Shown: positions 8,202 through 18,023, numbered from the stretch's first letter. The stretch is DNA of 58,918 nucleotides from Paenibacillus sp. MZ04-78.2 (GCF_024213375.1 NZ_JANAVJ010000033.1:1-58918); one strand, 5' to 3'. The notes: generated by a model not told the origin, from the sequence alone. Numbers and translations: made by a program.

Positions 8202-8615
8202 TTGAAAAATACAACACCTTCTGATGCAAATACGGAAATCAACTTAACAACGTTTTTAGATTCCAAGTTTACTTTTGGAGAGTATTTACGAACTTTACGA
8301 AATGCGAGAAAGACATCTATAAGAGAACTTGCGAAACAAGTGAAAAAAACTCCTACATACATTAGTGATATAGAAAAAGGAAATAATCGTCCTCCTGATG
8401 AAAATTTACTCAACAACATTATTGTTGCCCTTAACCTTGGTGATGGTGCATCAATTATCAAAAACAAGCTTTTTGACTTAGCAGCAAAAGAACGTGGAGT
8501 CGTCTCGGCGGATATAGCAGACTTTATTATGCAAGATGATGATGTGAGAAACGTCATCCGTCTTGCAAAAACAAACGAACAAATGAGAAATCAAATACTA
8601 AATATTGTGAAATAG
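8202..8615 (+). CDS. XRE-family regulator of the RM operon
   Basis: About 137 residues with an N-terminal helix-turn-helix (FGEYLRTLRNARKTSIRELAKQVKKTPTYISDIEKG) followed by NNRPPDENLLNNIIVALNL and a helical C-terminal part. Start TTG 8202 is preferred because GAGGTGAT lies 5-6 bases upstream; GTG at 8193 is in frame but inside that site. It is 12 bases ahead of hsdM on the same strand, which suggests it sets the timing or level of the RM genes, like other controller proteins. Confidence 0.85.
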   Translation: MKNTTPSDANTEINLTTFLDSKFTFGEYLRTLRNARKTSIRELAKQVKKTPTYISDIEKGNNRPPDENLLNNIIVALNLGDGASIIKNKLFDLAAKERGVVSADIADFIMQDDDVRNVIRLAKTNEQMRNQILNIVK

Positions 8616-8627
8616 GGGATAGCTCTG

Positions 8628-10202
8628 ATGGCTGAATTAAGAAAAGAAGATTTATGGGTAATGGCAGATAAGCTTCGCAACAACATGGACTCTGCCGAAT
8701 ATAAACATGTATGTTTAGGATTGGTTTTTTTAAAGTATATCTCAGATAGTTTCATTAGAGCATACAATGAAATTTCTCAAGATGAATATGCGGACCCTGA
8801 AGATAGAGATGAATATTTGGCAATGAATGTTTTCTGGGTTCCTCAGGAAGCGCGTTGGGAAAATATTAAAAACAACGCAAAAGACCCTACAATTGGTCAG
8901 GTGATTGACAACGCTATGTATGCAATTGAAAAAGAGAATTCTTCTTTGCGTGGTGTTTTACCAAAAGACTTTGCAAGAGCTTCTTTGGATAAACGCTCTC
9001 TTGGTGAATTGGTAGACCTTTTGTCTGACTTAGAAATTGGTAGTGATGCCAACAAAGACACCTTGGGATCTGTGTACGAATACTTTCTTGGCAAATTCGC
9101 TCGTGCTGAGGGTAAATTAGGTGGCGAGTTCTATACCCCTCGCAGTGTAGTTGAACTTATTGTTGCAATGATCGAGCCGCACGATGGTCGAGTGTTCGAC
9201 CCGTGTTGTGGTTCTGGAGGTATGTTTGTTCAGAGTGAAAAGTTTGTTGAAGATAGGCAAGGTAGACGTGATGGTCAGCTTGCACTTTATGGTCAAGAAT
9301 CAAACTACAACACTTGGAAGCTCTGCAGAATGAATCTTGCCATTCGTGGTATTGAAGTAAATTTGGGACAGCAAAATGCGGACTCGTTCCACAATGACCA
9401 GCACAAGAGCTTAAAGGCAGACTACATCATGGCAAACCCTCCTTTTAATATCAGTGATTGGGGTGGTGAACGTTTAATTGATGATGCACGTTGGAGCAAG
9501 TATGGAATTCCACCAACAGGAAATGCCAACTACGCTTGGATTTTGCATATGCTCTATCACTTGGCTCCGAGTGGAACTGCCGGATTTGTTCTTGCTAACG
9601 GCTCCCTTTCCTCTTCCACTATTAGCGAATACACTATTCGAAAGAATTTAATTGAAGATGATAAAATTGACTGTATTGTAACCTTGCCTGGTGGACTGTT
9701 TTCAACCACCTCTATTCCAGTATGCCTTTGGTTTATGGCTCGTAATAAACTTAAAAATGGACATCGTGATAGACATGGCGAAATTTTATTTATAGATGCG
9801 CGTAATATGGACACAGAACCTTATGTGGATAGCAGAACACAAAGACAACTCACTCCTAAAACCATTGATGCTATCACTTCCGCTTATCATTCTTTCCGTA
9901 ACCATGAGCTAAAAGCTATTAAATCAGATGGCACTGATGTAAATTACAAAGATAAACAGGGATTTTGGAAAGTAGCGACTTTAGAGGATATTAGAGCGAA
10001 AAATTATAACCTTACCCCTGCAAGCTATGTGGGTGTTGCGCCTGTTGAAGAAGATAATGAGCCGTTTGAAGAAAAAATGGATAGGTTGACTAACGAATTA
10101 TCAGATGTAATAAAACAAAGTGTTGCTTTAGATGCTATTATAGCAAGACATTTACTTGAACTTGGTTGGGAGTTAAAGCTTGGGGGTGAGAATATTGAGT
10201 AG
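8628..10202 (+). CDS. hsdM: Type I restriction-modification DNA methyltransferase, HsdM
   Basis: A 524-residue N6-adenine methyltransferase subunit. The N-terminal HsdM domain (LWVMADKLRNNMDSAEYKHVCLGLVFLKYI) is followed by the SAM-binding motif I FDPCCGSGGMF, the catalytic motif IV NPPF at 9439-9450 and a coiled C-terminal tail that would contact HsdS. GGGGAT precedes ATG 8628. The stop overlaps the start of hsdS. It needs HsdS for target recognition and with HsdR forms the restriction complex. Codon use is AT-rich compared with neighbours outside the island, consistent with horizontal acquisition. Confidence 0.97.
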   Translation: MAELRKEDLWVMADKLRNNMDSAEYKHVCLGLVFLKYISDSFIRAYNEISQDEYADPEDRDEYLAMNVFWVPQEARWENIKNNAKDPTIGQVIDNAMYAIEKENSSLRGVLPKDFARASLDKRSLGELVDLLSDLEIGSDANKDTLGSVYEYFLGKFARAEGKLGGEFYTPRSVVELIVAMIEPHDGRVFDPCCGSGGMFVQSEKFVEDRQGRRDGQLALYGQESNYNTWKLCRMNLAIRGIEVNLGQQNADSFHNDQHKSLKADYIMANPPFNISDWGGERLIDDARWSKYGIPPTGNANYAWILHMLYHLAPSGTAGFVLANGSLSSSTISEYTIRKNLIEDDKIDCIVTLPGGLFSTTSIPVCLWFMARNKLKNGHRDRHGEILFIDARNMDTEPYVDSRTQRQLTPKTIDAITSAYHSFRNHELKAIKSDGTDVNYKDKQGFWKVATLEDIRAKNYNLTPASYVGVAPVEEDNEPFEEKMDRLTNELSDVIKQSVALDAIIARHLLELGWELKLGGENIE

Positions 10203-11412
10203 CTCTACTCTTGATAGTTTCTGCAATTTTCAAAAGGGCTTTGCATTTAAATCTTCTGATTATGTAGATAAGGGAACAAAAATTGTTAGGGTATCTGATT
10301 TAAACGCATATGATATCACTTTAAATAGCTGCATTTCTATATCTGATGCAAGCAGTTATGAAACATATAGATTGAAAGAGGATGACGTAATTATTGCTAC
10401 TGTTGGATCATGGGAAACAAATCCTATGTCTGTGGTAGGTAAAGTAGTCCGAGTACAATCTGAAGCTTCTAACTCCTTATTAAATCAAAATGCAGTACGG
10501 GTTAGGGCAAAGGATACTTCCGACCAAAAATTTTTGTTTTACCTTTTAAAAAATAGAACTTTTAAGGAATATATAATTTCCACAGCACGTGGAAGTGCAA
10601 GTCAGGCAAGTATAACTCAAGAAAGCATAAAAAATTTTAATTTCAATCTCCCCGACAAGCCCTATCGTGAAAAAACAGTTGAAATATTAACTGCACTTGA
10701 CAGGAAAATAGCTGCTAATAACAAGCGTCAGATGATTTTGGAATTTATCGTTCTGTCAATTTATAAAAGCTGGTTCAATGATTTTAACTATCCAAATGCA
10801 ACTGGAGAATTAGAAAATGGTATTCCAAAAGGCTGGGAACGATCAAATGTTTTTGAAAGAGTAATAGAAGTCAAAGAAAAAAATATAGACCACAACGACT
10901 ATCCTGTGCTGTCTGTTGTAAAAGAAGGTGAGTTCAAACCATCTGAAGATGTTTTTACAAAGCAAGTTTATAGCAAAAGTACCTCAAACTATAAGATTGT
11001 AAAACGCAATCAGGTTGGATACAACCCAGCAAGAGCAAACATTGGCTCTATTGCTATGCTAATGGATTTTGAAGTTGGTTTAGTTAGCCCGATTTATATT
11101 GTATTTGAAATGAAAAGCTCTATTACTCCAACATTTTTCTATTATTATATGAAACAGCCAATATTTTTGGAGAATATTAAGCACCATGCCATCGGTACTA
11201 CTCGTCAAAACCTTTCTTTTGAAGCGTTCAAGATGTTTGAAATGATTGTTCCTCCAAAGCCGTTACAAGAACGCTTTGAAGAAATAGCAAAGCCGATAGA
11301 GCAGAAAATTGCAAAGCTAAAAGAAGAAAACTCCCTATTATCTGAAATAAGAGATGCCCTTTTACCAAAACTTATGAGCGGTGAATTGCCAGTGGAAGTG
11401 GGTAATGTGTAA
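10195..11412 (+). CDS. hsdS: Type I restriction specificity subunit, HsdS
   Basis: About 405 residues in the usual two-half design: target recognition domain 1 up to about residue 155, a helical spacer (VEILTALDRKIAANNKRQMILEFI), target recognition domain 2 and a second conserved helix (AKPIEQKIAKLKEENSLLSEIRDALLPKLMSGEL). Start TTG 10195 is chosen because GGGGGTGAG lies before it; it overlaps the end of hsdM by 8 bases, which couples translation. The two recognition domains differ, so a bipartite asymmetric target is expected. The stop overlaps the next start (TAATG). Confidence 0.95.
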   Translation: MSSSTLDSFCNFQKGFAFKSSDYVDKGTKIVRVSDLNAYDITLNSCISISDASSYETYRLKEDDVIIATVGSWETNPMSVVGKVVRVQSEASNSLLNQNAVRVRAKDTSDQKFLFYLLKNRTFKEYIISTARGSASQASITQESIKNFNFNLPDKPYREKTVEILTALDRKIAANNKRQMILEFIVLSIYKSWFNDFNYPNATGELENGIPKGWERSNVFERVIEVKEKNIDHNDYPVLSVVKEGEFKPSEDVFTKQVYSKSTSNYKIVKRNQVGYNPARANIGSIAMLMDFEVGLVSPIYIVFEMKSSITPTFFYYYMKQPIFLENIKHHAIGTTRQNLSFEAFKMFEMIVPPKPLQERFEEIAKPIEQKIAKLKEENSLLSEIRDALLPKLMSGELPVEVGNV

Positions 11413-12305
11413 TGTCAGATTATAATGAGTATAAGTTAGAAGCATTAGAAGAAGAGTTTTTAATTTTAAATGTATCCGATCTTCTCAAGAAATTATCTCA
11501 ATATAACCATATAATCACTGATAATGGTGTACAAGGTACTCTGCTATTCAGAGGACAATCAGATGCTTCCTATTCTGTTGATGCCAGTATTTTTCGCAAA
11601 GGTCTAATCACAAAAGAAACTGCTTTAATCAATGATCTAATACTCCAAGAACCGTTGGAGTTCGGCAATCATATGACGGATTTTGAGCAACTTGTAAAAA
11701 TGCAACACTACGGTTTACCCACCCGATTAATGGACTTAACAACCAATCCTTTAGTCGCACTATATTTTGCGTGTTCTGAGCACAAAGATAAAAATGGAGA
11801 ACTTATTCTCTTTATCGAATCGCTACAACGCCCTACTCAAAAGGAAGTAAAAATGTTCGCTGCACTCGCAGAATATGATGGTAAAAGTGAAGGTAATTTT
11901 GTTGATTACTTTGTAAAAAAACGTTTGATTGAAAGTGAATTAACTTCTTTTGAGGAATTAATTCTTCGATTAAAAAATCAATTTCAAAACAAATATGTAC
12001 CGGTGGTTGCCCCAAAAAACAATGAAAGAATCAGACGACAAAATGGTGTGTTTTTGATTTTAGGAATTAATATTGATGCTGAAAACCCTAAATATTACTT
12101 AAAAAACACTTTCGATCTAAAAAAAGAACTTACAGAGTACGTTGCAGAAGGAATACCACGCTATTTAACCATTCCTGCAAGTGAAAAACAATCGATTTTA
12201 TCTGAATTGGATCGAATAGGTATCAATGAAGCATTTGTTTATCCAGAACTTGAACATCAAGCTTCATACATAAAAAATAGGCATCATGTACTGGCAGGTG
12301 AATGA
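11412..12305 (+). CDS. FRG-domain protein inside the RM operon
   Basis: A 297-residue soluble protein carrying the FRG signature: LLFRGQSDASYSVDASIFRK near residue 50, followed by the conserved block KMQHYGLPTRLMDLTTNPLVALYFAC. The C-terminal half (RIRRQNGVFLILGI, YLTIPASEKQSILSELDRIGINEAFVYPELE) also matches how FRG proteins end. The biochemical role of FRG proteins is not established. The start ATG overlaps the hsdS stop and the gene ends just before hsdR, so it is an integral member of the operon. An accessory defence or self-protection role is inference from position only. Confidence 0.85.
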   Translation: MSDYNEYKLEALEEEFLILNVSDLLKKLSQYNHIITDNGVQGTLLFRGQSDASYSVDASIFRKGLITKETALINDLILQEPLEFGNHMTDFEQLVKMQHYGLPTRLMDLTTNPLVALYFACSEHKDKNGELILFIESLQRPTQKEVKMFAALAEYDGKSEGNFVDYFVKKRLIESELTSFEELILRLKNQFQNKYVPVVAPKNNERIRRQNGVFLILGINIDAENPKYYLKNTFDLKKELTEYVAEGIPRYLTIPASEKQSILSELDRIGINEAFVYPELEHQASYIKNRHHVLAGE

Positions 12306-12306
12306 T

Positions 12307-15300
12307 ATGTCTAATTTTATAGAGAACGACCTTGAACAGGCAACATTGGAATGGCTTCAAAATTTAGGCTATCAAACACTGTATGGCCCTGATATTTCTC
12401 CCGGAGGTAGCTTTTCAGAAAGAGAAAGCTTCGGTGATGTAGTTTTGTATGACCGCCTGCATAGTGCGCTGAAGCGCATTAATAAACAATATTCTAACGA
12501 TGTAATAACGGAATTGGTAAAGAAGATTACGCGTCAGCAAAGCCTATCAATCGTTCAAAATAATGTTGCATTTCAAAAATTTATTACTGATGGCATTGAT
12601 GTTGAAGTACGCCAAATAGACGGTAGCTTCAAAACGGAAAAATTTTATATTTTTGACACTTCTGACATAGAAAACAACGAGTTCTTAGCTATTAATCAGT
12701 ACACTATTGTCGAAACCGGCAAAGAGCGTCGCCCTGATGTAGTGGTGTTTGTAAACGGATTGCCACTTGTGGTGATTGAGTTGAAAAATGCTACAAATAA
12801 AGATGTAGATATTGTGGACGGATTTAATCAGCTCCAAACTTATAAAAGGGATATTCCGACAATTTTTAATTACAATGCTTTTTTAATAACCAGTGATGGC
12901 ATCAATGCAAAAGTAGGTACCATAACATCCGACCTTGACCGATTCATGTTTTGGAGAACAATAGATGGTGTAAATGAAAACTATCTGACCTTTTCTCAGC
13001 TCCAAGTAATGTTGTATGGAATGCTTGATAAAAGGAGATTTTTGGACATTATATCCAAGTATAGTTTTTATGTAAATGAAGAGGACAAATCATACAAAAT
13101 ACTCACAGGATATCATCAATATTTTGCTGTGAATAAAGCCTTATACTCAACACATTTAGCTACATCTGAAGATGGTGATCGTAAGATTGGTGTCATATGG
13201 CATACACAAGGAAGCGGTAAAAGCTACTCGATGCTGATGTACACTCGCCAGCTTGTATTAGAACTAGACAATCCCACAATTGTTGTCATTACAGATAGAA
13301 ACGATTTGGACGATCAACTGTTTGCCACCTTTTCTAAAAGTGCTGATTATTTACGCCAGACACCCAAACAAGCAGAGAAAAGAAGTCAACTGCGTAAAAT
13401 GTTGGATGTCAAAGCTGGTGGCATTATTTTTACAACGATTCAAAAGTTTTCTCCAGACGAAAGCGATCAGTCTATTGAACCTCTTAACAAACGAGGTAAT
13501 ATCGTTGTTATTGCGGACGAAGCACATCGTAGCCAATATGGATTGGAAGCAAGAGAAAAAGACGGAAAAGTATCCTTTGGTTTTGCAAAGCATATGAGAG
13601 ACGCACTTCCTAACGCTTCGTTTATTGGTTTTACGGGTACACCTGTAGAATTAAGTGATAAGAATACCCCTGCCCTCTTTGGCGAATACATTGATGTTTA
13701 TGATCTTACGCAAGCGGTCAAAGACAAAACCACTGTCCCGATATACTATGAAAGTCGCATTGCAAAGCTGGATATTTCCAGTGACTCGAAGCCTCAGATT
13801 GATACCGAGTATGAGAGTATACTTGAAGGACAGGAAGAAACATATGCCGAAAGCCAAAAGCGTAAATGGGCAAGGCTGGAGTCCATTGTTGGTACTGACA
13901 GCCGTATTGATGTAGTGGTTAGAGATTTCCTTGAGCATTACGATTTACGCCAAAAGGCCATTGATGGCAAAGTTATGTTTGTTGCAATGTCTCGTAAAAT
14001 TGCCGTTAAACTATATTCAAAAATTATAGAATATCGACCTGATTGGCACAGTGATAAGATTGATAAGGGTACTATAAAAATCATCATGACATCGGCGGCA
14101 TCTGACCCTTCAGAGTTTCAATCCCACTCAACCACGCAATCCCAAAAGAAACTCTTGGCTAAACGCATGAAAGATTTTGCGGATGAGCTTAAAATTGTTA
14201 TTGTGTGTGATATGTGGCTCACCGGATTCGATGTTCCTTGCTTGCACACGATGTATATTGATAAGCCGATGAGTGGACACAACCTCATGCAAGCTATCGC
14301 ACGAGTTAATCGCGTATTTAAGGACAAGCCTGGCGGATTGGTTGTAGACTATATTGGATTAGCAGATAATTTGAGGAGCGCACTTGCACAGTACACTCCA
14401 TCAGATAGAAAAACCACAGGAATTGACCCCCAAATAGCCATCGATCTTATGCTGGAGAAGTATGAACAAATACAAGGAATTTTACATGGCTTAGAATATT
14501 CCACATACCTCTTGGGAACAGCATCGGAGCGTATGCAATGTATTGTGGCAGGTGTTGACTTCATCCTTGGAAAAGATGAAACTGAGAAAAAAGAGTTTTT
14601 GAATTTGGTCGCAGAAATAGGAAAGGCGTATGCTTTATGCTCCACATCCGGTGTAGCACAAAAAATAAATGTGGAGATAAGCTATTTCAAAGCCGTGAAG
14701 TCCGGCACAATTAAAATTTTACCAAAAGGCAATCCAAAGAAAACTAAAGACCAAATAGAATATGAAATTAGTCAACTGGTTTCTAAATCAGTTATTTCTG
14801 AAGAAGTTGTAGATATTTGGGCCTCTGTGGGACTTAACAAACCTGACATTTCAATTTTGTCAGATAAATTCCTCGAAGAAGTAAAAGGTTTACCTCAAAA
14901 AAACTTAGCACTTGAGCTGTTGCGCAGACTGTTGGACGGCAAGATAAAAGCTATTGCCAAGAAAAATGTTGTACAAGCAAAGAAATTCTCTGAGATGCTT
15001 GAATCATCTGTTAATCAATACGCAAAAAGATCTATAGAAACAGCCGAAGTTATTAAAGCACTTGTGGATATGGCAAAAGATATGAATGAGCTCCACAAGC
15101 GTGGCGAAGAACTTGGCTTGTCTGAGGATGAATTAGCCTTTTACGATGCTATATCTTCTAATGAGTCAGCTAAAAATTTTTATGAAAACGATATTCTTAA
15201 ACAAATTGCGAAAGAGCTTACCGCCAGCATAAAAAGCAATATTAAAGTTGATTGGGACATTCGTGAAAGTGTTCGTGCACAAATGCGAATCACAATAAAA

Positions 15301-15402
15301 AGGCTATTGCGCAAATATAAGTATCCGCCTGATAAACAAGCTGATGCTGTAGATTTAATTATTGAACAGGCGGAAAAAATGTGTGAAGAAAATTTGGAGT
15401 AA
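12307..15402 (+). CDS. hsdR: Type I restriction endonuclease subunit, HsdR
   Basis: About 1031 residues. The N-terminal nuclease domain shows the PD-(D/E)xK pattern in RRPDVVVFVNGLPLVVIELKN; the SF2 translocase follows with Walker A HTQGSGKSYSM, DEAD-type box ADEAHRSQYG, motif III FIGFTGTP and motif VI-like QAIARVNR; the C-terminal third is helical for complex assembly. ATG 12307 has AGGTGA upstream, 1 base after the FRG stop. All catalytic motifs look intact and there is no frame break, so the system is probably functional. Confidence 0.97.
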   Translation: MSNFIENDLEQATLEWLQNLGYQTLYGPDISPGGSFSERESFGDVVLYDRLHSALKRINKQYSNDVITELVKKITRQQSLSIVQNNVAFQKFITDGIDVEVRQIDGSFKTEKFYIFDTSDIENNEFLAINQYTIVETGKERRPDVVVFVNGLPLVVIELKNATNKDVDIVDGFNQLQTYKRDIPTIFNYNAFLITSDGINAKVGTITSDLDRFMFWRTIDGVNENYLTFSQLQVMLYGMLDKRRFLDIISKYSFYVNEEDKSYKILTGYHQYFAVNKALYSTHLATSEDGDRKIGVIWHTQGSGKSYSMLMYTRQLVLELDNPTIVVITDRNDLDDQLFATFSKSADYLRQTPKQAEKRSQLRKMLDVKAGGIIFTTIQKFSPDESDQSIEPLNKRGNIVVIADEAHRSQYGLEAREKDGKVSFGFAKHMRDALPNASFIGFTGTPVELSDKNTPALFGEYIDVYDLTQAVKDKTTVPIYYESRIAKLDISSDSKPQIDTEYESILEGQEETYAESQKRKWARLESIVGTDSRIDVVVRDFLEHYDLRQKAIDGKVMFVAMSRKIAVKLYSKIIEYRPDWHSDKIDKGTIKIIMTSAASDPSEFQSHSTTQSQKKLLAKRMKDFADELKIVIVCDMWLTGFDVPCLHTMYIDKPMSGHNLMQAIARVNRVFKDKPGGLVVDYIGLADNLRSALAQYTPSDRKTTGIDPQIAIDLMLEKYEQIQGILHGLEYSTYLLGTASERMQCIVAGVDFILGKDETEKKEFLNLVAEIGKAYALCSTSGVAQKINVEISYFKAVKSGTIKILPKGNPKKTKDQIEYEISQLVSKSVISEEVVDIWASVGLNKPDISILSDKFLEEVKGLPQKNLALELLRRLLDGKIKAIAKKNVVQAKKFSEMLESSVNQYAKRSIETAEVIKALVDMAKDMNELHKRGEELGLSEDELAFYDAISSNESAKNFYENDILKQIAKELTASIKSNIKVDWDIRESVRAQMRITIKRLLRKYKYPPDKQADAVDLIIEQAEKMCEENLE

Positions 15403-15531
15403 ATAATTTATTCTCGTTCTTTTGTCGTATTGTACGTTGCTTGATGAAAGAGCAATGCACAATGAAAAACTACTTTTATAGAATTATCTACCCAGTACAC
15501 AGCAACGCCCCCCATCTGCACACCAGAAAGC

Positions 15532-15592
15532 CGAACAAGCACAATGAATTCTCCCCGGCAGCAAGCTGCGGGAAATTCATTGTGTCTGTTCG
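15532..15592. repeat. 61-bp near-perfect inverted repeat after hsdR
   Basis: Outer arms CGAACA/TGTTCG, main arms CACAATGAATT/AATTCATTGTG and an inner GCAGC-AA-GCTGC top. There is no T-tract directly after it, so it is not a standard terminator. It could be a transcript-stabilising hairpin, a cruciform or the footprint of a small palindromic element. Confidence 0.7.
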
Positions 15593-15932
15593 AGGAGTGT
15601 CTCTCTGCCAGATAAGATATGTGAACAGATTGTCAAGAACTCGCTGGATCGTCTTTAATTACGCAAAAGTTCTGTAGCAAGTTTTTCCCTCTGTTATGAG
15701 GCTCAAAATTATCTAATAGTCTACACCCCTTGTTCCCCTTGTAGCCCCTTCAATTATAACAGGGCAAATGGACATATATTGGACTTTTACAATAATGTTC
15801 CTCAGGATTTGAAATTTCGCGTTTCATATCATTCCATAAGTATTGAATGATGCAGCATAATATCAGAAAAGCCACCTTCATTTATAATTCCGAAGGTAGC
15901 CTTTCATGCCGATTTTCTGCTGATTCCCATGT
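15593..15932. other. AT-rich intergenic stretch
   Basis: No coding frame with a ribosome site. A hairpin with CACCTTC/GAAGGT arms around 15868-15904 may terminate transcripts arriving from either side. Confidence 0.4.
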
Positions 15933-16049
15933 TTATAATTCACCTCGTAAAAAACAGAATACCGGATTGTTATGCACATACGTATAAAGATTCAAACTCA
16001 GCGGATTATTTATATCCCCTTCATACGTATCCTGATTAATAAACCACTC
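15933..16049 (-). pseudogene. RHS-repeat core remnant
   Basis: On the minus strand the frame reads EWFINQDTYEGDINNP followed by LSLNLYTYVHNNP, which is the conserved core that ends RHS barrels just before the variable toxin tip. It runs into unrelated residues and a stop at 15933-15935; the upstream RHS barrel and a toxin domain are absent. The remnant is unlike the intact core at 32.9 kb (FVNRDVVTGTISEASTLNRY), so it comes from another RHS lineage. Confidence 0.7.
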
Positions 16050-16190
16050 GTACCACACAAAGAAGGTGGAGCCATAATTCCCCAGCTACCACCTAATTGT
16101 ATCATCCTACTTGTTTCCCCAAAAACCATAGGTTCAACATATTCAGTTCGGTTCAACCACGATAAAACCGCTAATGGTTTATGAGCAAAA

Positions 16191-16919
16191 TTAAGACATC
16201 AAAGCTTTCAGCACTTTCCCGATCGAGTCGCGGATGACGTGAGTCGCCCGCCTGTCGTACGACGTCGAAGACTGGTTGATCAGAATCAGCTTGTCGCCGG
16301 CATATTCTCCGACCAGCGCGGCGGCCGGGTTGACGGTCAACGACGTGCCGCCGACGATCAGTACGTCCGCTTCCGCAATATGCTTTCTGGCCTTCGACAG
16401 AATGCCCCAGTCGAGGCTTTCCTCATACAGCACCACGTCGGGCTTTACAATCCCTCCGCAGGCATCGCAGCGGGGAATCATTGTCTCGTCGCTCGTCACG
16501 TGGTCAAGGTCAAAAAACTTGCCGCAGCCCATGCAGTAATTCCGGTGCACCGACCCGTGAAGCTCCAGCACTTGACGGCTGCCCGCCATCTGATGCAGTC
16601 CGTCGATGTTCTGGGTGACGACGGCCCGAAGCTTTCCCGTTTGCTCCAGCTGCGCCAACACCTCGTGAGCCGCGTTCGGTTTGGCTTCCCTGTGAACCAT
16701 GCACGCGCGGTAAAAATCGTAAAACTCCGCCGGACGCTCCATAAAAAAACTGCGGCTCAGCATGACCTCGGGCGGAAAAGCATGCTTGGAGGCCGTCTGA
16801 TACAGCCCCGTTGCCGAACGAAAATCAGGGATCTGACTCTCCGTCGAAGTCCCCGCTCCCCCGAAAAAGACAATGTTCTTACTGTCCTCAATCCATGATT
16901 TGATCTCTTCAACCGCCAT
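16191..16919 (-). CDS. cobB: Sir2-family NAD-dependent protein deacylase
   Basis: A 242-residue sirtuin with GGAGTSTESQIPDFRS (NAD pocket), TQNIDGLHQMAG, catalytic His in VLELHGSV, four zinc-binding cysteines in CMGC and CDAC, and the closing Rossmann motif VGGTSLTVNPA. The start ATG at 16919 has AAGGAGGA upstream. It is 24 bases downstream of the oxidoreductase gene on the same strand, so the two are probably co-transcribed. It removes acyl groups from lysines of metabolic enzymes; the pocket residues that separate deacetylase from desuccinylase were not examined in detail. Confidence 0.93.
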   Translation of the reverse strand: MAVEEIKSWIEDSKNIVFFGGAGTSTESQIPDFRSATGLYQTASKHAFPPEVMLSRSFFMERPAEFYDFYRACMVHREAKPNAAHEVLAQLEQTGKLRAVVTQNIDGLHQMAGSRQVLELHGSVHRNYCMGCGKFFDLDHVTSDETMIPRCDACGGIVKPDVVLYEESLDWGILSKARKHIAEADVLIVGGTSLTVNPAAALVGEYAGDKLILINQSSTSYDRRATHVIRDSIGKVLKALMS

Positions 16920-16943
16920 ACCCGGTCCTCCTTGATTCCTGAT

Positions 16944-17933
16944 TCACACCGTTCCATCCGCCGGAAAACGGAGCCCGATCTGCTTGCGGGCCTCGTCCAT
17001 GATCGCGATCGCGGCCAATGAATTGGCGTGCGAGTTCGTTGCAGACTCCAGCCTTCCGGCTTGCAGTACGTCGATAAACTCCTGCACTTCGTAATACATC
17101 GACTTGCTGCTTTGCGGACGGGTCAATACCTCGACCGAACCGTCGCGGTAACGGATTTCCACATGCTCCGGCTGACTGATTTTGTCGATGATGAGGGTGC
17201 CGTGCTCGCCTTGAATTTCCGTCGGCGCATACGAATTGACAATCTTGGAATGCGTCAACACCGCTTCCATCTGCCCGTAGTTTAGCAGCAAGCTTCCCTG
17301 TCCGTCCACGCCGGAGTCAAGCAGCAGCCCGTTCGCCTGCACGCGGTCCGGCTGGCCGAACAGCACAACCATCGGATAAATGCAGTACACGCCCAGATCC
17401 ATCAGCGACCCGTTGGAAAAGGCGGGATTAAACGCATTCAACACCGTCCCCTGCTTATAGGCATCGTAACGGGAGGAGTATTGACTGTAGCTTGCCGCAT
17501 AGCGGCGGACCGGACCAATTTTGGGCAAATGCTCCTGGACTGCGCGGAAATTCGGCAGCAGCGTCGATTTTAACGCCTCCATCAGCAGCACCCGGTTCGC
17601 CTTCGCCGCGGCGATCATCTCCATAGCCTCCGTCCGGTTGGAAGCCAGCGGCTTCTCGCAGAGCACATGCTTTCCGCGATTCATGAGCAGCACAGCCTGC
17701 TTCGCATGGAAAGCGTTCGGGCTGGCGATATAGACGGCATCGAACGCATCGCTCCGCGCCATCGTCTCCAGGTCCGTGAATTTGTGCGGGATATCGAATT
17801 TGGCCGCGAAGGCTTCGGCCTTCTCTTCCGTCCGCGAATAAACCGCCGTTAAGGCAAACGCCTCGCACTCCTGCCCCGCGCGAATAAACTCTTCCGTAAT
17901 CCAGTTCGTTCCGATGATTGCAAATCGTATCAT
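16944..17933 (-). CDS. Gfo/Idh/MocA-family oxidoreductase
   Basis: A 329-residue NAD(P)-dependent dehydrogenase. The N-terminal Rossmann fold starts at once (RFAIIGTNWITEEFI) and the conserved GKHVLCEKPLASN carries the catalytic Lys. The C-terminal beta domain follows (YSQYSSRYDAYKQGT, NGSLMDLGVYCIYPMV). The G-x-N variant of the dinucleotide motif is common in this family. Substrate is unknown, probably a sugar or a trans-dihydrodiol-like compound. First gene of a pair with the Sir2 gene. Confidence 0.9.
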   Translation of the reverse strand: MIRFAIIGTNWITEEFIRAGQECEAFALTAVYSRTEEKAEAFAAKFDIPHKFTDLETMARSDAFDAVYIASPNAFHAKQAVLLMNRGKHVLCEKPLASNRTEAMEMIAAAKANRVLLMEALKSTLLPNFRAVQEHLPKIGPVRRYAASYSQYSSRYDAYKQGTVLNAFNPAFSNGSLMDLGVYCIYPMVVLFGQPDRVQANGLLLDSGVDGQGSLLLNYGQMEAVLTHSKIVNSYAPTEIQGEHGTLIIDKISQPEHVEIRYRDGSVEVLTRPQSSKSMYYEVQEFIDVLQAGRLESATNSHANSLAAIAIMDEARKQIGLRFPADGTV

Positions 17934-18023
17934 GTTTCATTTCCTCTCGTCTGTAATCTGTCGTTAGGCCTATCCTCTTATTGTATAGGAGGAGAGCGCG
18001 AGAGGCCAACTGAATTTTCCAAG

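Noticed and set aside
15441..15677. Open frame across the inverted repeat after hsdR
   Set aside because: No ribosome site, and the reading frame is produced by the palindrome itself.
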